From positions 16,802,001 through 16,866,000 of the forward strand of contig OY727097.1 in NCBI GenBank assembly GCA_963402885.1: a stretch of DNA of 64,000 nucleotides, given 5' to 3'. The notes under the pieces are model-generated. The model did not search any database and was not told the DNA's origin. It saw only the letters and a list, made by a program, of their open reading frames with translations. Positions 21,250 to 31,763 of this stretch are shown piece by piece. Numbering within the stretch: position 1 is the first letter of the stretch; every line of letters begins with the position of its first letter. The translations under genes were made by a program, and so were the position numbers. This stretch comes from Antedon bifida. Its lineage: Eukaryota > Echinodermata > Crinoidea > Comatulida > Antedonidae.

Positions 21250-22995
21250 ATTTAACCAGTTCTAACTACAATTTGTAATAATTGAGCAGAAGCATTGTCA
21301 CCTAGTGTATCTCTGGTTATTCTGCACCAGAAAGTTTGAACATTCTCCTTATTGATAATACGGTCATACAAATCAGCCAGATAGTTACTATTTAACATTA
21401 TATTAAGTTTATCTGTAGCTAAATGCTGCCTTGTTTCTATTTCAACGCTTCTAAAAAACAGATATACATCGTCATCAACAACAAACAAGCCTGATCTATT
21501 TTGTTTGTCGATCCATTCTTTGGAATAGTCGTAGAAGGAATGAGTTACGTTGGTACTACACACTTGCAACTTAGTGAGCACATCACAGTAGGCTCGCAGT
21601 ACTACTTTTACCCTTTCGAAATCTTTTCACAAGCGCATAAGGCACATAACCGGCAACGTACCGAATTATCTTTTCTGTGTGAACATCCAACTGTGGGATA
21701 TCAGTTACTGTTTCCTCATGTGGCAAATCTAGTTTATGCTTGTCATTTAGAATTAACCTTAACATTGTACGTTGCAAAAATAGGTTCAGTGTTTTTACAT
21801 GCTGCCCATCAGAGTTGACATTTAGCTCCTTTAACAGGGTGACCCACCTTCCCAAACTTGTACACATGTGTTGGTGAAATGCCCGGCACATCATCTCATC
21901 AGCTTCTGGTTTCATTTTCTTTGTGTTTCCTGATGTTATTACCTTCCAAAGTAATTTTGTACTGTCTTCCCAAAATGTTTTTATAATGACTGTATTTGAG
22001 TGCTTCTGCAGATCATTTGCCAATTTTTTCACTTGACGAGCTATTGGATACAAGTCATTGCTGTATACCGGATCGTTCGCTAACATGGTAAAAGCAGCAT
22101 CAACGTATTCATTAACCCTACTAACAGCTTCATCTTCACTAAACTTATTGGAGGGTCGGTTGATGCCTGAAAATACAGAAAAGAAAGATTATTGAGCATA
22201 CAACAGTTTTAATAAATGATGAGAATGCATTTAATATAGTAAAGATGAAATGTTCAAAATAAAATGTTATCATTCATTCAAAATCCTTACTCTTTTTCCT
22301 TGCTGGGTTTGTTGACACTTCCTTCTTCTGATGGGTTGCGGTAATAGTAGTTGGATGTAGGCCTACACTAACATCCATACCTAAATAGCATAATAAAATA
22401 GAAAATTAACTCATGTTGTCCTTTAAGAATGAAAAATAATAATTTATCTAAAAAATACAGACTCCTGTGTAAATACTAATGGTTTGAGATCTTGACAAGG
22501 TCATAGATGAGTTGGTTGCATCAGATGATAATCGTGCCTTCATAATTAATATAATAATATGAATGATGCATTATTGCTGATTGTGCAATAAAATTAATGA
22601 TATATTAGGCCTAGGCCTCCTATAGGGGGCAATCCATGAATGGATGGATAGATAGGGCCTAGCTTAGCTAGACCTATCAATAAATCGGGCGGCTAATTTT
22701 TGGCATACAGACAGAAAAACTACAAAAATACTACCTAGCCTAGAGAGGACGACCGAATTCAGAATTATCGTTGTTACAATCAACCCGGTCGTGTAGACAG
22801 CCTAGAGTGGGCCGGGGCAGACGAGGCCTCTTTAAAAGAGAAGAGGTTCAGATAACTAGGCCTAGCTACTAAACTTAAATGCAATGCCTAGTTTTAACCT
22901 AGCATACCATTTTCCAGGTTTTCATGTTCTCTGGCAAACTTCAATTCCTCGAGAATTCCGGGTTCCAATTCGTCCTCCAATTCATAAAAATCCAT
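21250..22995 (-). pseudogene. Second gene of the P-like transposon, spliced, minus strand
   Basis: Three 5' exons join in phase on the minus strand. 22995-22908 reads MDFYELEDELEPGILEELKF and onward; 22380-22291 reads GMDVSVGLHPTTITATHQKK; 22166 onward reads INRPSNKFSEDEAVSRVNEY and continues to IRYVAGYVPYALVKRFRKG. A frameshift near 21590 separates this from VLTKLQVCSTNVTHSFYDYS and KEWIDKQNRSGLFVVDDDVY. Splice phases (1, then 1) agree at both junctions. The 'IRYVAGYV' block recurs in uncharacterised invertebrate proteins linked to mobile elements, as I recall it; biochemical role unknown. It converges with the transposase and lies inside the same inverted repeats, so it is probably part of the element. 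Confidence 0.65.
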
Positions 22996-23862
22996 AATGA
23001 TAAATAAAACGCGTAAATAAAATGTATCGAGTGTGGTATAATTTTTCTTCTGCTGTGTGTATGGTTGCCGCGTGTGTAGATCATCAACGAGTCTCGCTTG
23101 ATGACGCGTCACAGGAAAGCAATGGATATGCGCATGCTCAAATCTAACAAGCGACAGATCAACGGCAATTAAATGTTACGTAACAGTCAGATAATCCAAT
23201 TAGCGGCGGGGTGGCCTATTCGTTTGATGTATTCTCGATGTTACTCCTTCCTAACTTATTTCTCCATGGTCTGAGGTAAGAACTGAATAAAGATATTGTT
23301 TACATTAATGTGTTTTATGTACAGTAGGTCTCACAAAGTAGTCTAGAGACTTGTAAATCAATAGTAACTGGCCACTGCATATCTTAATTCTGAATTTGTT
23401 TTTATTTGAGTATAAAATAGTGGTTGATGTGACTACTGATTCCAAAATAATTCCAGTGTTTCCAATTATAATAATGAAATATAAAGAATGTTGAAAGAAT
23501 TTCATTAAGCTTCTATTATTGTATAGATGACCAAATTCTTTTTTGTTAAAGCTTTAACAAAAAAGGAATTTGGATTAATGTATGATCCAAAAAAATTTAT
23601 TTGTGGCAAAGCTTTTGCAATAAGTGAATCCAGTTTTCTATTGTTCTGACTGTTTCTAATAATGTTTGCCATTTAGATTTCTGATGACTCTGACAAAGAC
23701 TCTGACTATATTGCTTCTGATGAAGCAGAAGATTCCTGTGGTTCAGACGTAATTCCCATGACTTCAGGATTACAGAAAATTGATAGACATGTAGAAAAAC
23801 CATCAATAAAGGTTTTGTCAATCATCAACTAAGAAAATGGGACAAGAAACAGTGGTGTTGCT

Positions 23863-23919
23863 ACTGTGATAACGCATATGCTAAACTTCCAAGACACTTG
23901 GAATCAATTCATCACAATG
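23863..23919 (+). repeat. 57-bp direct repeat flanking a transposon fragment, left copy
   Basis: The exon segment from ACTGTGATAACGC to TCATCACAATG is present again, unchanged as far as I can see, at 24706-24762. Between the copies lies a displaced piece of the neighbouring P-like transposon. Confidence 0.9.
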
Positions 23920-24705
23920 GGGTAGAGTGTGCGAAGTATCTGTTGTAGATCTGTTGGAACAGTACTTCAGTAAACAGAGAGGATGTGGTGGAAGTAACAC
24001 AAACCCAACATCAATGCAGTTTGGCCACAATATGCATGCACTGTATGTAGCTGCGAACTGTTCCAAGGCATCCAGGAAAGGCAACTGCCGCAGCCAAATT
24101 GTTGACCAAACTATTGATGACTCACCTCTTCAAAGGAAGAAGACACCAAATGCATAAATGATATTTATGATCAGCCAACTTTTTCAAACCAAACGGTTCT
24201 TTTCAGAACCAACCAAAATACAATTGAGATTTAATTTAGCTATTGTATTGTACAGTATATATTTAATCATACTAGAGCCAACATTACAACAATTCTTTTC
24301 TGAGAGATTTTTCACCCTTTTTTGAGACTTTGCCGCTTTCCTTCTTTAAATTCAAGTATACCTTGAGGAATACATTAGCTCTGAAATTCAACCAGTATCT
24401 AACTACAATTTGTAATAATTGAGCAGAAGCATTGTCACCTAGTGTATCTCTGGTTATTCTGCACCAGAAAGTTTGAACATTCTCCTTATTGATAATATGG
24501 TCATACAAATCAGCCAGATAGTTACTATTTAACATCATATTAAGTTTATCTGTAGCTAAATGCTGCCTTGTTTCTATTTCAACGCTTCTAAAAAACAGAT
24601 ATACATCGTCATCAACAACAAACAAGCCTGATCTATTTTGTTTGTCGATCCATTCTTTGGAATAGTCGTAGAAGGAATGAGTTACGTTGGTACTATACAC
24701 TTGCC
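23920..24705 (+). mobile_element. Displaced fragment of the P-like transposon
   Basis: 786 bp matching 20750-21570 of the P-like element with small indels. It holds the transposase C-terminus (NTNPTSMQFGHNMHAL) and, in the opposite direction, the C-terminal half of the second gene (SKEWIDKQNRSGLFVV). It has no inverted ends. It splits the first zinc finger of recombinase copy 1 and is bordered by 57-bp direct repeats of that exon, so it did not arrive by ordinary transposition. Confidence 0.85.
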
Positions 24706-24762
24706 ACTGTGATAACGCATATGCTAAACTTCCAAGACACTTGGAATCAATTCATCACAATG
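24706..24762 (+). repeat. 57-bp direct repeat, right copy
   Basis: Second copy of the exon segment at 23863-23919. From here the zinc-finger reading frame continues into the rest of recombinase copy 1. Confidence 0.9.
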
Positions 24763-26523
24763 AAAGAGATGTTATTCTTTTGAGCCTGGAGAAATCTCCT
24801 AAAAGAAGAAATAAAATATTGTGTAGAATTCGAAATTTAGGGAATCACATACATAACTGTAAAGTTATTAGAAGGAGATCTACTTGTAGCTTACCAGCCA
24901 ACAGATAGTAATGCTAGCCCAGATGATTATGGTCCATGTACTCATTGCATGGGTTACTTTGTTCTAAGAGACTTCTGGAAACACAAATGTCCCCTCGTGC
25001 AGGATGATCAACCAGCTGGTGCCAAAAAAAAGCTACATGGTCGAAGGATAAAGGAAAGCAAACTTCTGAAACCACCCAAAAAAGATGACATATTTTTGAC
25101 ATTAAGAAACCTAATACTAGAATTTGGTAAGAGAGAATTACTAAAGCTTGGGCATGATGTTGACCAGTACAATTATCTGAAAACTAAATTGAGGGAGATG
25201 GGAAGGCTACTAAAGCAACTGAGAAAGAATGTGAAACAGCCGAATGCATCCTTAGACTCATTTATTCACCATACAAAAGTAAAAGACATCGTAGCAGCAG
25301 TTCATGACATTGCTGGTTACTGCAAGTATAAGCACTCTTATAAAATTCCTTCACTAGCCCTAAAAATTGGGCATTCGCTCAACAAATGTGCAGTAATAAT
25401 GAAATCAAGAGCACTAGAAGCAAATAACAGGGATGCCGCCGAGATTGCTTTAAATTTTATAAGCATAATAGAGATGAACTGGGACGTAAATGTGTCTTCG
25501 CATGCACTTAGAAAACTCGGCAAGGCAAAAAGAAATAAACCATTAATTCTACCTACTAATGCTGATGTCGTCAAAATGACAAAATATCTTCATGATGCTG
25601 GGGAAGAAGAAATGCATATTTTGCAAGTTACTGATGGTGAAAATTGTAGTAATGCATGGAGAAAGCTAAATGAAATTGTTCTCTGTCAAGTTATATTATT
25701 TAACAGACGTCATCAAGGAGAAGTGTCGAAAATGAAGTTGGAAGACTTTAAAAATAAACATAACGCCAAGCCTGATGACATGTGTATCCTTAGCAAGATT
25801 GAACTTAATTTATGCAAGATTCTGCAACTCGTTGAGATCGTAGGAAAGAAAGGAAGAACTGTTCCTGTGTTGCTGTCAAAACAATGATTGAGAGACTTGA
25901 ATTACTAGTTGAAAAAAGAGGTAAAGTTGGAGTAGTAGAGAGCAATGCATTTATGTTTGCTTGTTCAAAGTATTCAAGCAGTGGACACATAAGAGGATCT
26001 GATTGTCTAAGAAAGCATTCAGCTTTAGCAAAACTTGAGAATGAAAACTTACTGAGATAGCATGTCGCAACATCATCTCAGATTCTTCCATTAGGTGAAA
26101 ATGAGCTGAATCTGTTGGCTTCTTTTATGGGGCATGATTTACGAGTCCATCGGCAATATTACCAAGTTCCGGACACAGTTCTTAGAGTAGCAAAGCTATC
26201 AAAGTTGTTCATTTCCTTAGAGAAGGGAAAGCTGCCTACTCAGCAAGGAAGAAATCTGCAAAACATCAGCATCGAAAGTGACAATAACATAACTAGCGGT
26301 AAATTATCTCATTTATTTTCCATATTGCTTTTGTAAAACAATAATAAAAAAAATAACACTATTTTTTAACCAACTTTACACTGCATTTATTATTTTAGAA
26401 TGACAAATTATCAGTCCTATATTTTATTTCTATGTCTAATGATCTGTATAATGTCTATTATCAGACAAGAGTCAGATGGTGACAATGAAAGTGTTTGCAG
26501 AAATTCAATAGATTCAAAAAGAG

Positions 26524-27192
26524 GTAAATAAATACCATTTTTGTTTAAAGTGATGGATACTTAATCACTTTAATTCATAATCATAGATTCGTAATTCTTT
26601 TCTCATATTGAAGGTAATATATGTATTTATAAAAGTATGTTTACCTAAACAAAATACAATACTAGGCCTAGATTAGCTTACTAGGCTAGAGCCACAACCA
26701 TCGTTTGTGTTAAAGAGAGATCTAATTGTTTTTTAGAATGCATCTTGCATATATAAGTCGACCCCTGACTTTTTGAACTTGAATTAAAATGTTGGCGGAA
26801 AAGGAAGTTCAGGACATTCAGCAAAAGGTAAATTGGAAAAAAAAAAGATGATTTTGCATTGTCCGAGGTTGACTCATCTTAGAAAATATTGGCAAATGAT
26901 AATTAGTGGTTTTTTTTCTTTAGATTTTTAAATTAATGTTTCTGGAATGTACTTTTAAACAATATATATTTAAATATTTTAAATTTTCATTAGTAACAAT
27001 TGCTTAACTACTTCAATTGCAATTTTTAAAAAAAAGATACCAGTAAATTTTCCATCCAACTATCTGGACCTGTACTTATTCCGAGATCTAATGTTTCCTT
27101 TTAACTACATCTTTGTTTGCACATTTCATTAAACTCTTACCTCACTATTATATTTTTCTGTTTATTATTAATCATTTCTGATTTCCTTTTAG
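26524..27192 (+). other. Intron of copy 1 with a possible alternative start
   Basis: No family domain. TATATAAG at 26750 is followed 32 bp later by an ATG frame, MLAEKEVQDIQQK (26789-26827), ending at a GTAAAT donor-like site. This could be a first exon of the next gene, or chance. Phase does not match the exon at 27193. Confidence 0.3.
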
Positions 27193-27312
27193 ATGTAGTG
27201 CATACCAAGGGTACTAAAAGAAAGAGGAGTGAAGCTGAATTAATGGCAATACAGACAATTGCACCTTCTCTGCATCTAAAACTTCCTGGGAAAGAAACAT
27301 ATAACACACAAC

Positions 27313-27553
27313 AAATTGAAACACAAACAACATTCTTTTAACAGTGATGTGACTTCAGATGATGAGAAGATAACAGATTGTGAAGAAGTTGAAAGAGAAG
27401 ATGAAATGCAACATATAACACACACCAAATTGAAACACAAACAACATTCTTTTAACAGTGATGTGACTTCAGATGATGAGAAGATAACAGATTGTGAAGA
27501 AGTTGAAAGAGAAGATGAAATGCAACATATAACACACAACAAATTGAAACACA
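27313..27553 (+). repeat. 114-bp in-frame tandem duplication in copy 2
   Basis: AAATTGAAACACAAACAACA recurs at 27313 and 27427, and a degraded third start is at 27541, giving an exact 114-bp period (38 codons). The unit encodes an acidic Ser/Asp/Glu-rich peptide, and the duplication keeps the reading frame. Confidence 0.9.
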
Positions 27554-29268
27554 ATACTGTTTCACATGATATAGCTAATGTGTCCGGCACAAATGGTACA
27601 AGATAACAGAAGGAGAAATTTTCCAACCAATCTCGAATAACTGTACTAACAACATCGAATAAGGAAAAACGTGTTTGGGATAAACCCCAATACTGTCTCT
27701 ATTGTAACCTACCACAAATGAAACTACCACGCCATCTCAAATCTCAACACTATGGTGAAATAAAAGTTCAACAGTGGGATGCAACTAAATGTAAAAAAGA
27801 AAAGGCAAGACAAATGACTTATATGAGAAACTATGGTAACTTCTTACACAATTCTAGGGTACTGCAAGAGGGTAAAGGTGTATTACTTGTTATCTACCGG
27901 CCATCATACAAAGTCAACCCTCATGAATTCCTTCCATGTAAGGATTGTTATGGGTTCTACAGTAAACGAGATTTGTGGAAACACAATTGCAGTCAAAGAC
28001 AGGAAACCAATGCTGGCAAAAACAAATTGAAAAAGAAGAGAAGAAGTCTGCATTGTAAGGCAAGTCGGTTGATGCTACCAAGTATTCCAGGTGTGTCTCA
28101 AAGAACAAATGATATTCTTTTAAAGATGACTAATGACCAGGTTTCGCGTCATGTTAAATGTGACAGTTTGATAAAAAAATTTGCAGAAAAACATAAAGAA
28201 GCATAGAGATCAAGAGAGCTACATTAGACAAAGGACAAGGGAGATTAGCAGAATGGTTCTTGAATACAGATTATTGACTGATGAAAAAAATGATATGTTA
28301 AATGACATAATTTGCCCATCAAAATTTACTTATATCACACAAGCAACTAAGCGTGCAGCGGGTTTTAATGAACAAACAAATTTGTATAATACTCCAAGTC
28401 TTGCCATTAAAATAGGGCATAGCATCAAAGATTGTACTGAAATTCTAAGAGGAGAGGCACTGATGTCAAGCGATGAAGTTTTAGAAAACAAATGCACATC
28501 ACTCTTATCCCTATATTCGTTACACTCGGCGAACAAAGTTAGCCACCACGCACTTCGAAGTCCATGAAGGCAGACGAAACAACCCCAAGCTCCTCCCCCT
28601 AACAGATGATGTTGTTAAACTTTCCAAGCATTTGAAGGAGGAAATTAAAGTCAGGCAAAATAACCTACAAAAAGCAAAAGGCGACAATATAAAAAGAAAA
28701 TGGAAATTGTTCGCTGAAGCATTGCTCACTCAAGTTGTAGTGTTCAATCGAAAACGACCAGGTGAGGTCTCAAAGATGACACTCTTCGATCTCATGAAAT
28801 GTGCAAGTGGTGAAGAGAGTATACTTGATGGGGCATTGACTGAATGGGAAAAGGCATTGTGTAGAGTACTGTGGAGAGTTGAGATAACTGGAAACTGTTC
28901 CTGTTTTACTGACATCTGAAAAGAAGAATTCTATGGATTTCCTAACATCAAAACGTCTTGCAGCTGGTATTGCTGATAGCAACAACTATGTTTTTGCTCT
29001 CTCTGGTGACGGCCACTTAAGAGCTTGTGATGCTATTCGTGAAATATCTAATCAGTGTGGAGCTCAGCATCCTGAGTATCTTCGAGCAACGCGCTTAAGA
29101 AAACAGATTGCTACAGTATCACAGATCATGAATTTAAAGGAAAATGAATTGGATATTCTAGCTAATTTCTTGGGCCATGATATTCGCACACATAGACAAT
29201 ACTACAGGCTTCCTAATTCAACATTGCAGCTAGCCAAAGTTTCTAAACTACTCTTGATCCTAATGAAG
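27313..29268 (+). pseudogene. Zinc-finger/tyrosine-recombinase-like gene, copy 2
   Basis: Begins with tandem acidic repeats (SDVTSDDEKITDCEEVERED, twice). Then follow KRVWDKPQYCLYCNLPQMKL (first zinc finger, with PRHLKSQHY), PCKDCYGFYSKRDLWKHNC (second zinc finger), PSLAIKIGHSIKDC, and LPLTDDVVKLSKHLKEE. Recombinase boxes are FNRKRPGEVSKM (Arg I), a damaged hairpin near 28900, LRATRLRKQIATVSQ (Arg II, Thr where the usual His stands), and LGHDIRTHRQYYRLP (His and Tyr 8-9 residues apart, as in tyrosine recombinases). Breaks: a stop near 27605 and frameshifts near 28180, 28560 and 28905. The last exon ends at AAG|GTATGT (29268). The terminal exon is probably 35921-36171, across an intron holding an hAT element. 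Crypton-like or domesticated recombinase is inference. Confidence 0.65.
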
Positions 29269-30645
29269 GTATGTTGATTTGGTTATTACAGCAGATACAA
29301 TATTTGCAACCCAAAATGTGTTTTTAACATAGATAGACATTAACAAAAAAACATTGCTATATAATTACCAAATCCAATGTCTGTAGCAATGTAAAAAGTT
29401 TAAAAATCTACATCAAACACAGTAGAATACCAAAACATAATGCATTTATATACAGTATTATCAGTATACATACTTTCTGTATGAGTGAGGAATGTCATAT
29501 TTACTGATTATATACTTGTTGGTGAATAAATATCATACAGTCACAGAATATCAAATGACATTACAACAATGTTAAGAGACTGAATAGAAAACACATGATA
29601 TTGGAATGTAAAATAAGATTAACTTTGGCAGCAGTCAAGTTGGCATATAATACAGGGGTTTCGTTAGTAGCCGGCAACCGGCGCATTCGACCGTCTACTT
29701 TTACATTTTCGCCGGCTACTTTCTGTCTACCTAGGCCTAGGCCTTACACGGCCTAGGCGAGTACTTTTATTAATCAAGAACAATACGTACGTGTTTGTTG
29801 TATTTATTACGTTCTCGCGACGACACGATAATGATGGAATAAAATAGGATTGTAATTAAATATTTAATCAATTATTTTATCATGTAATCTGTAGGCCTAC
29901 ACGAAAGGCCCGGACGTGTGGAATTTTTCTTTCAAACCTTTCGCACTGTGTGTATAGCATGCGTTTCCGCTTGACCAGTCAGAGGCATTGTTAGAAATCC
30001 TTCAACCGTGACATGATCTACCCGTCAACGGCAAATACACCAACGCAATTCGCTAAAAATGACATCATATGATGTACTGATATAAACAACTCGAATTATA
30101 AACTACCTAATATTTCGAGAGAAAAAAAAACATTTTTAGCACTTAGAATTTTTTTTTATAGATTTAAATGAACATAACATGTAGAACTATATTATCTTGG
30201 CGTAGGAAAACAAATTTTAATTTGTGAGAGGCTCAACCACACTGAAGGTGGGAAGTCCCCTTCTGGTGGACCGCATGTAGCCGTTTTGCGTTGAAATTTG
30301 TCGTACAGGCTTGTGGTACACATGTCGTTAACTGTATTATTCACATAGTTAATATGATGCATTGGAAATCAAACTTTTAGATTAATAAGTAAATAATTAG
30401 ACACCAAAGCCATTTTTTCATAGTATATTTATTCTCAGAGTAATTGATAATCAAAAATTGTTTACTATACTAGTTTAGGCCTAGTGAAGAAAAATAGCAC
30501 ATCAAAGAAATCGCGCGCATAGTAACGTACCGTAGTTGAATCGTGGCAAGCAAAATACTGCTCTGGGACGCGTGCCTCTCGGACTCCCTAATATAGACCT
30601 AGCCTATATTATTATTATTAATAATATTTTATTAACCCTTTCACT
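29269..30645. other. Intronic sequence with an hAT-like terminus
   Basis: No coding frame. At 29653 CAGGGGTTTCGTTAGTAGCC begins a GC-rich segment with GCCGGC words. A CAGGGG start is usual for hAT terminal repeats, and an hAT transposase lies downstream, but I could not find a matching right end. The remainder is AT-rich with AGGCCTA words. Confidence 0.3.
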
Positions 30646-31491
30646 GCGGAGCATTATTCCCACCTCTGTGCATAATATATATTTAAGAAAAACATAAGGT
30701 ATTTTAATAAATTGCAAAAAAATACTAATTGAGATAATTGTGTAATTATTTTTGTGGTGTGTGATGGGCAAAGGGTTAGTCTACAGTTAGGTATAAAAAA
30801 AAAAAGTCATTTGCATATTGATGACGTCATGTGACGTCATTACATGTATTTTGGATTTCGTGTTTTTTATCGAATCAATAATAAAAACTATATTTTCTAT
30901 AAGAAATTCTTATGGAATATGTTTTTCCAACTGGATATTGATGAAGATATGTATAACAAATAAAAATATAAAAAAAAAATTGAATTATTTTGATTGTTTT
31001 ATAAAAATTATGCACAAATCAAAGTTTTGGGGCAAAATCGTGAAAATAATGACATTTTCCAAAAATTCACTATAGTACAAAAACCAGCTATTGTTTCAGA
31101 ATTTTTTTTTTGTGTGTTGTGATAAACACAATGTTGCCCTATTGGGGCTGGTAAATTTTGGTTACTTTCAAAATGGCCGCCATTACGCTACTCAAAACTA
31201 CTTTCCAAGATAGAATACTATTATATATACTATACTATATATAATATAACTATAGAGGGCGCACGATTTTCAAGACGATAATACAACTATAGAGGGCCGT
31301 TTTTTTTGCTGGAAACATTTTTTAATGACTTGCAAAAATATTCAAGTTCATCGAACAAATATAGAGGGTGCTTTATATTATAGGCAAATACGATTAAATC
31401 ATTGTTTTGCCCATACCCGGTATTACCGTGTATACGTATTTCAACGACGTCTGTTTATACCCGGTAGTACCGGGTATACGCAGTGAAAGAG
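30646..31491. mobile_element. Non-autonomous piggyBac-like element, TTAA flanked
   Basis: Left end CCCTTTCACTGCGGAG follows TTAA (30642-30645). The right end, read in reverse, is CTCTTTCACTGCGTATACCC and is followed by TTAA (31492-31495). About 12 of the first 13 bases match. TTAA duplication with a 'CCCTTT-ACTGCG' end is a known piggyBac feature. 846 bp, no transposase. The interior holds repeated ACTATAGAGGGC motifs and, near the right end, repeated ATACCCGGTA palindromes. Confidence 0.75.
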
Positions 31492-31763
31492 TTAAACTTC
31501 CTAACGTCATAAAATAAGGAACCACGCATTTTAAATTAATAAAGTACATAACAAATGGGGGTACTGTAAAACAATTGCTAAATACGTCGGGCCAAAAAAG
31601 TTTCGTGCGTGAAATCTAGAGGAGGAAAATATTTCTTTCACATGACCTTCCTTAGATAAAGGTTATCATCGGTTTTTGCATGCCATTTCAATGACGATGA
31701 GATGGTAGATTTTCTCTCCTATTTATTAGTGATTACCTGATCCTGTAGGAAAAAAAAATCATC

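Larger units (their letters stand above)
10440..23268 (+). mobile_element. P-superfamily DNA transposon (with an LTR element inside)
   Basis: Inverted ends are seen directly. CATGGAGAAATAAGTTAGGA at 10440 continues to 10473 and is repeated in reverse complement at 23235-23268, with about one mismatch in 34. Each end is flanked by GTCTGAG (10433-10439 and 23269-23275), a 7-bp target duplication; classical P elements give 8 bp. Removing the inserted Ty3/gypsy copy leaves about 6.1 kb. It has a P-type transposase on the plus strand and a separate spliced gene on the minus strand, convergent and abutting near 21.1 kb. The 5' 1 kb (10474-11515) is non-coding and rich in AGGCCTA words. Both genes are damaged, so this copy is not autonomous. 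Confidence 0.8.
23694..27300 (+). pseudogene. Zinc-finger/tyrosine-recombinase-like gene, copy 1
   Basis: Exon 23694 reads ISDDSDKDSDYIASDEAEDS (acidic), then, after a frameshift, KKQWCCYCDNAYAKLPRHLE, a zinc finger cut by a 786-bp insert (23920-24705) and resumed at 24706. 24800-25886 has LRNLGNHIHN-type sequence, GPCTHCMGYFVLRDFWKHKC (second zinc finger), QPNASLDSFIHH and PSLALKIGHSLNKC. Recombinase boxes follow: FNRRHQGEVSKM (Arg I), KKGRTVPVLLS (Lys hairpin), a frameshift at 25886, LLR-stop-HVATSSQ (Arg II, stop at 26057), and MGHDLRVHRQYYQVP (His, Tyr). Exons 26473-26523 and 27193-27300 continue in phase, reading KGTKRKRSEAEL and LKLPGKETYNT (weak Myb-like tail). It resembles Crypton-type tyrosine recombinases; that relation is inference. 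Confidence 0.65.

Noticed and set aside
26750..26827. TATA box and first exon of copy 2
   Set aside because: TATATAAG with a nearby ATG is plausible, but the exon phase does not match the next exon and AT-rich DNA yields such motifs by chance.
29653..29760. Left terminal repeat of the hAT element
   Set aside because: Starts CAGGGG as hAT ends do, but no matching right end or 8-bp duplication was found, so the element was not delimited.
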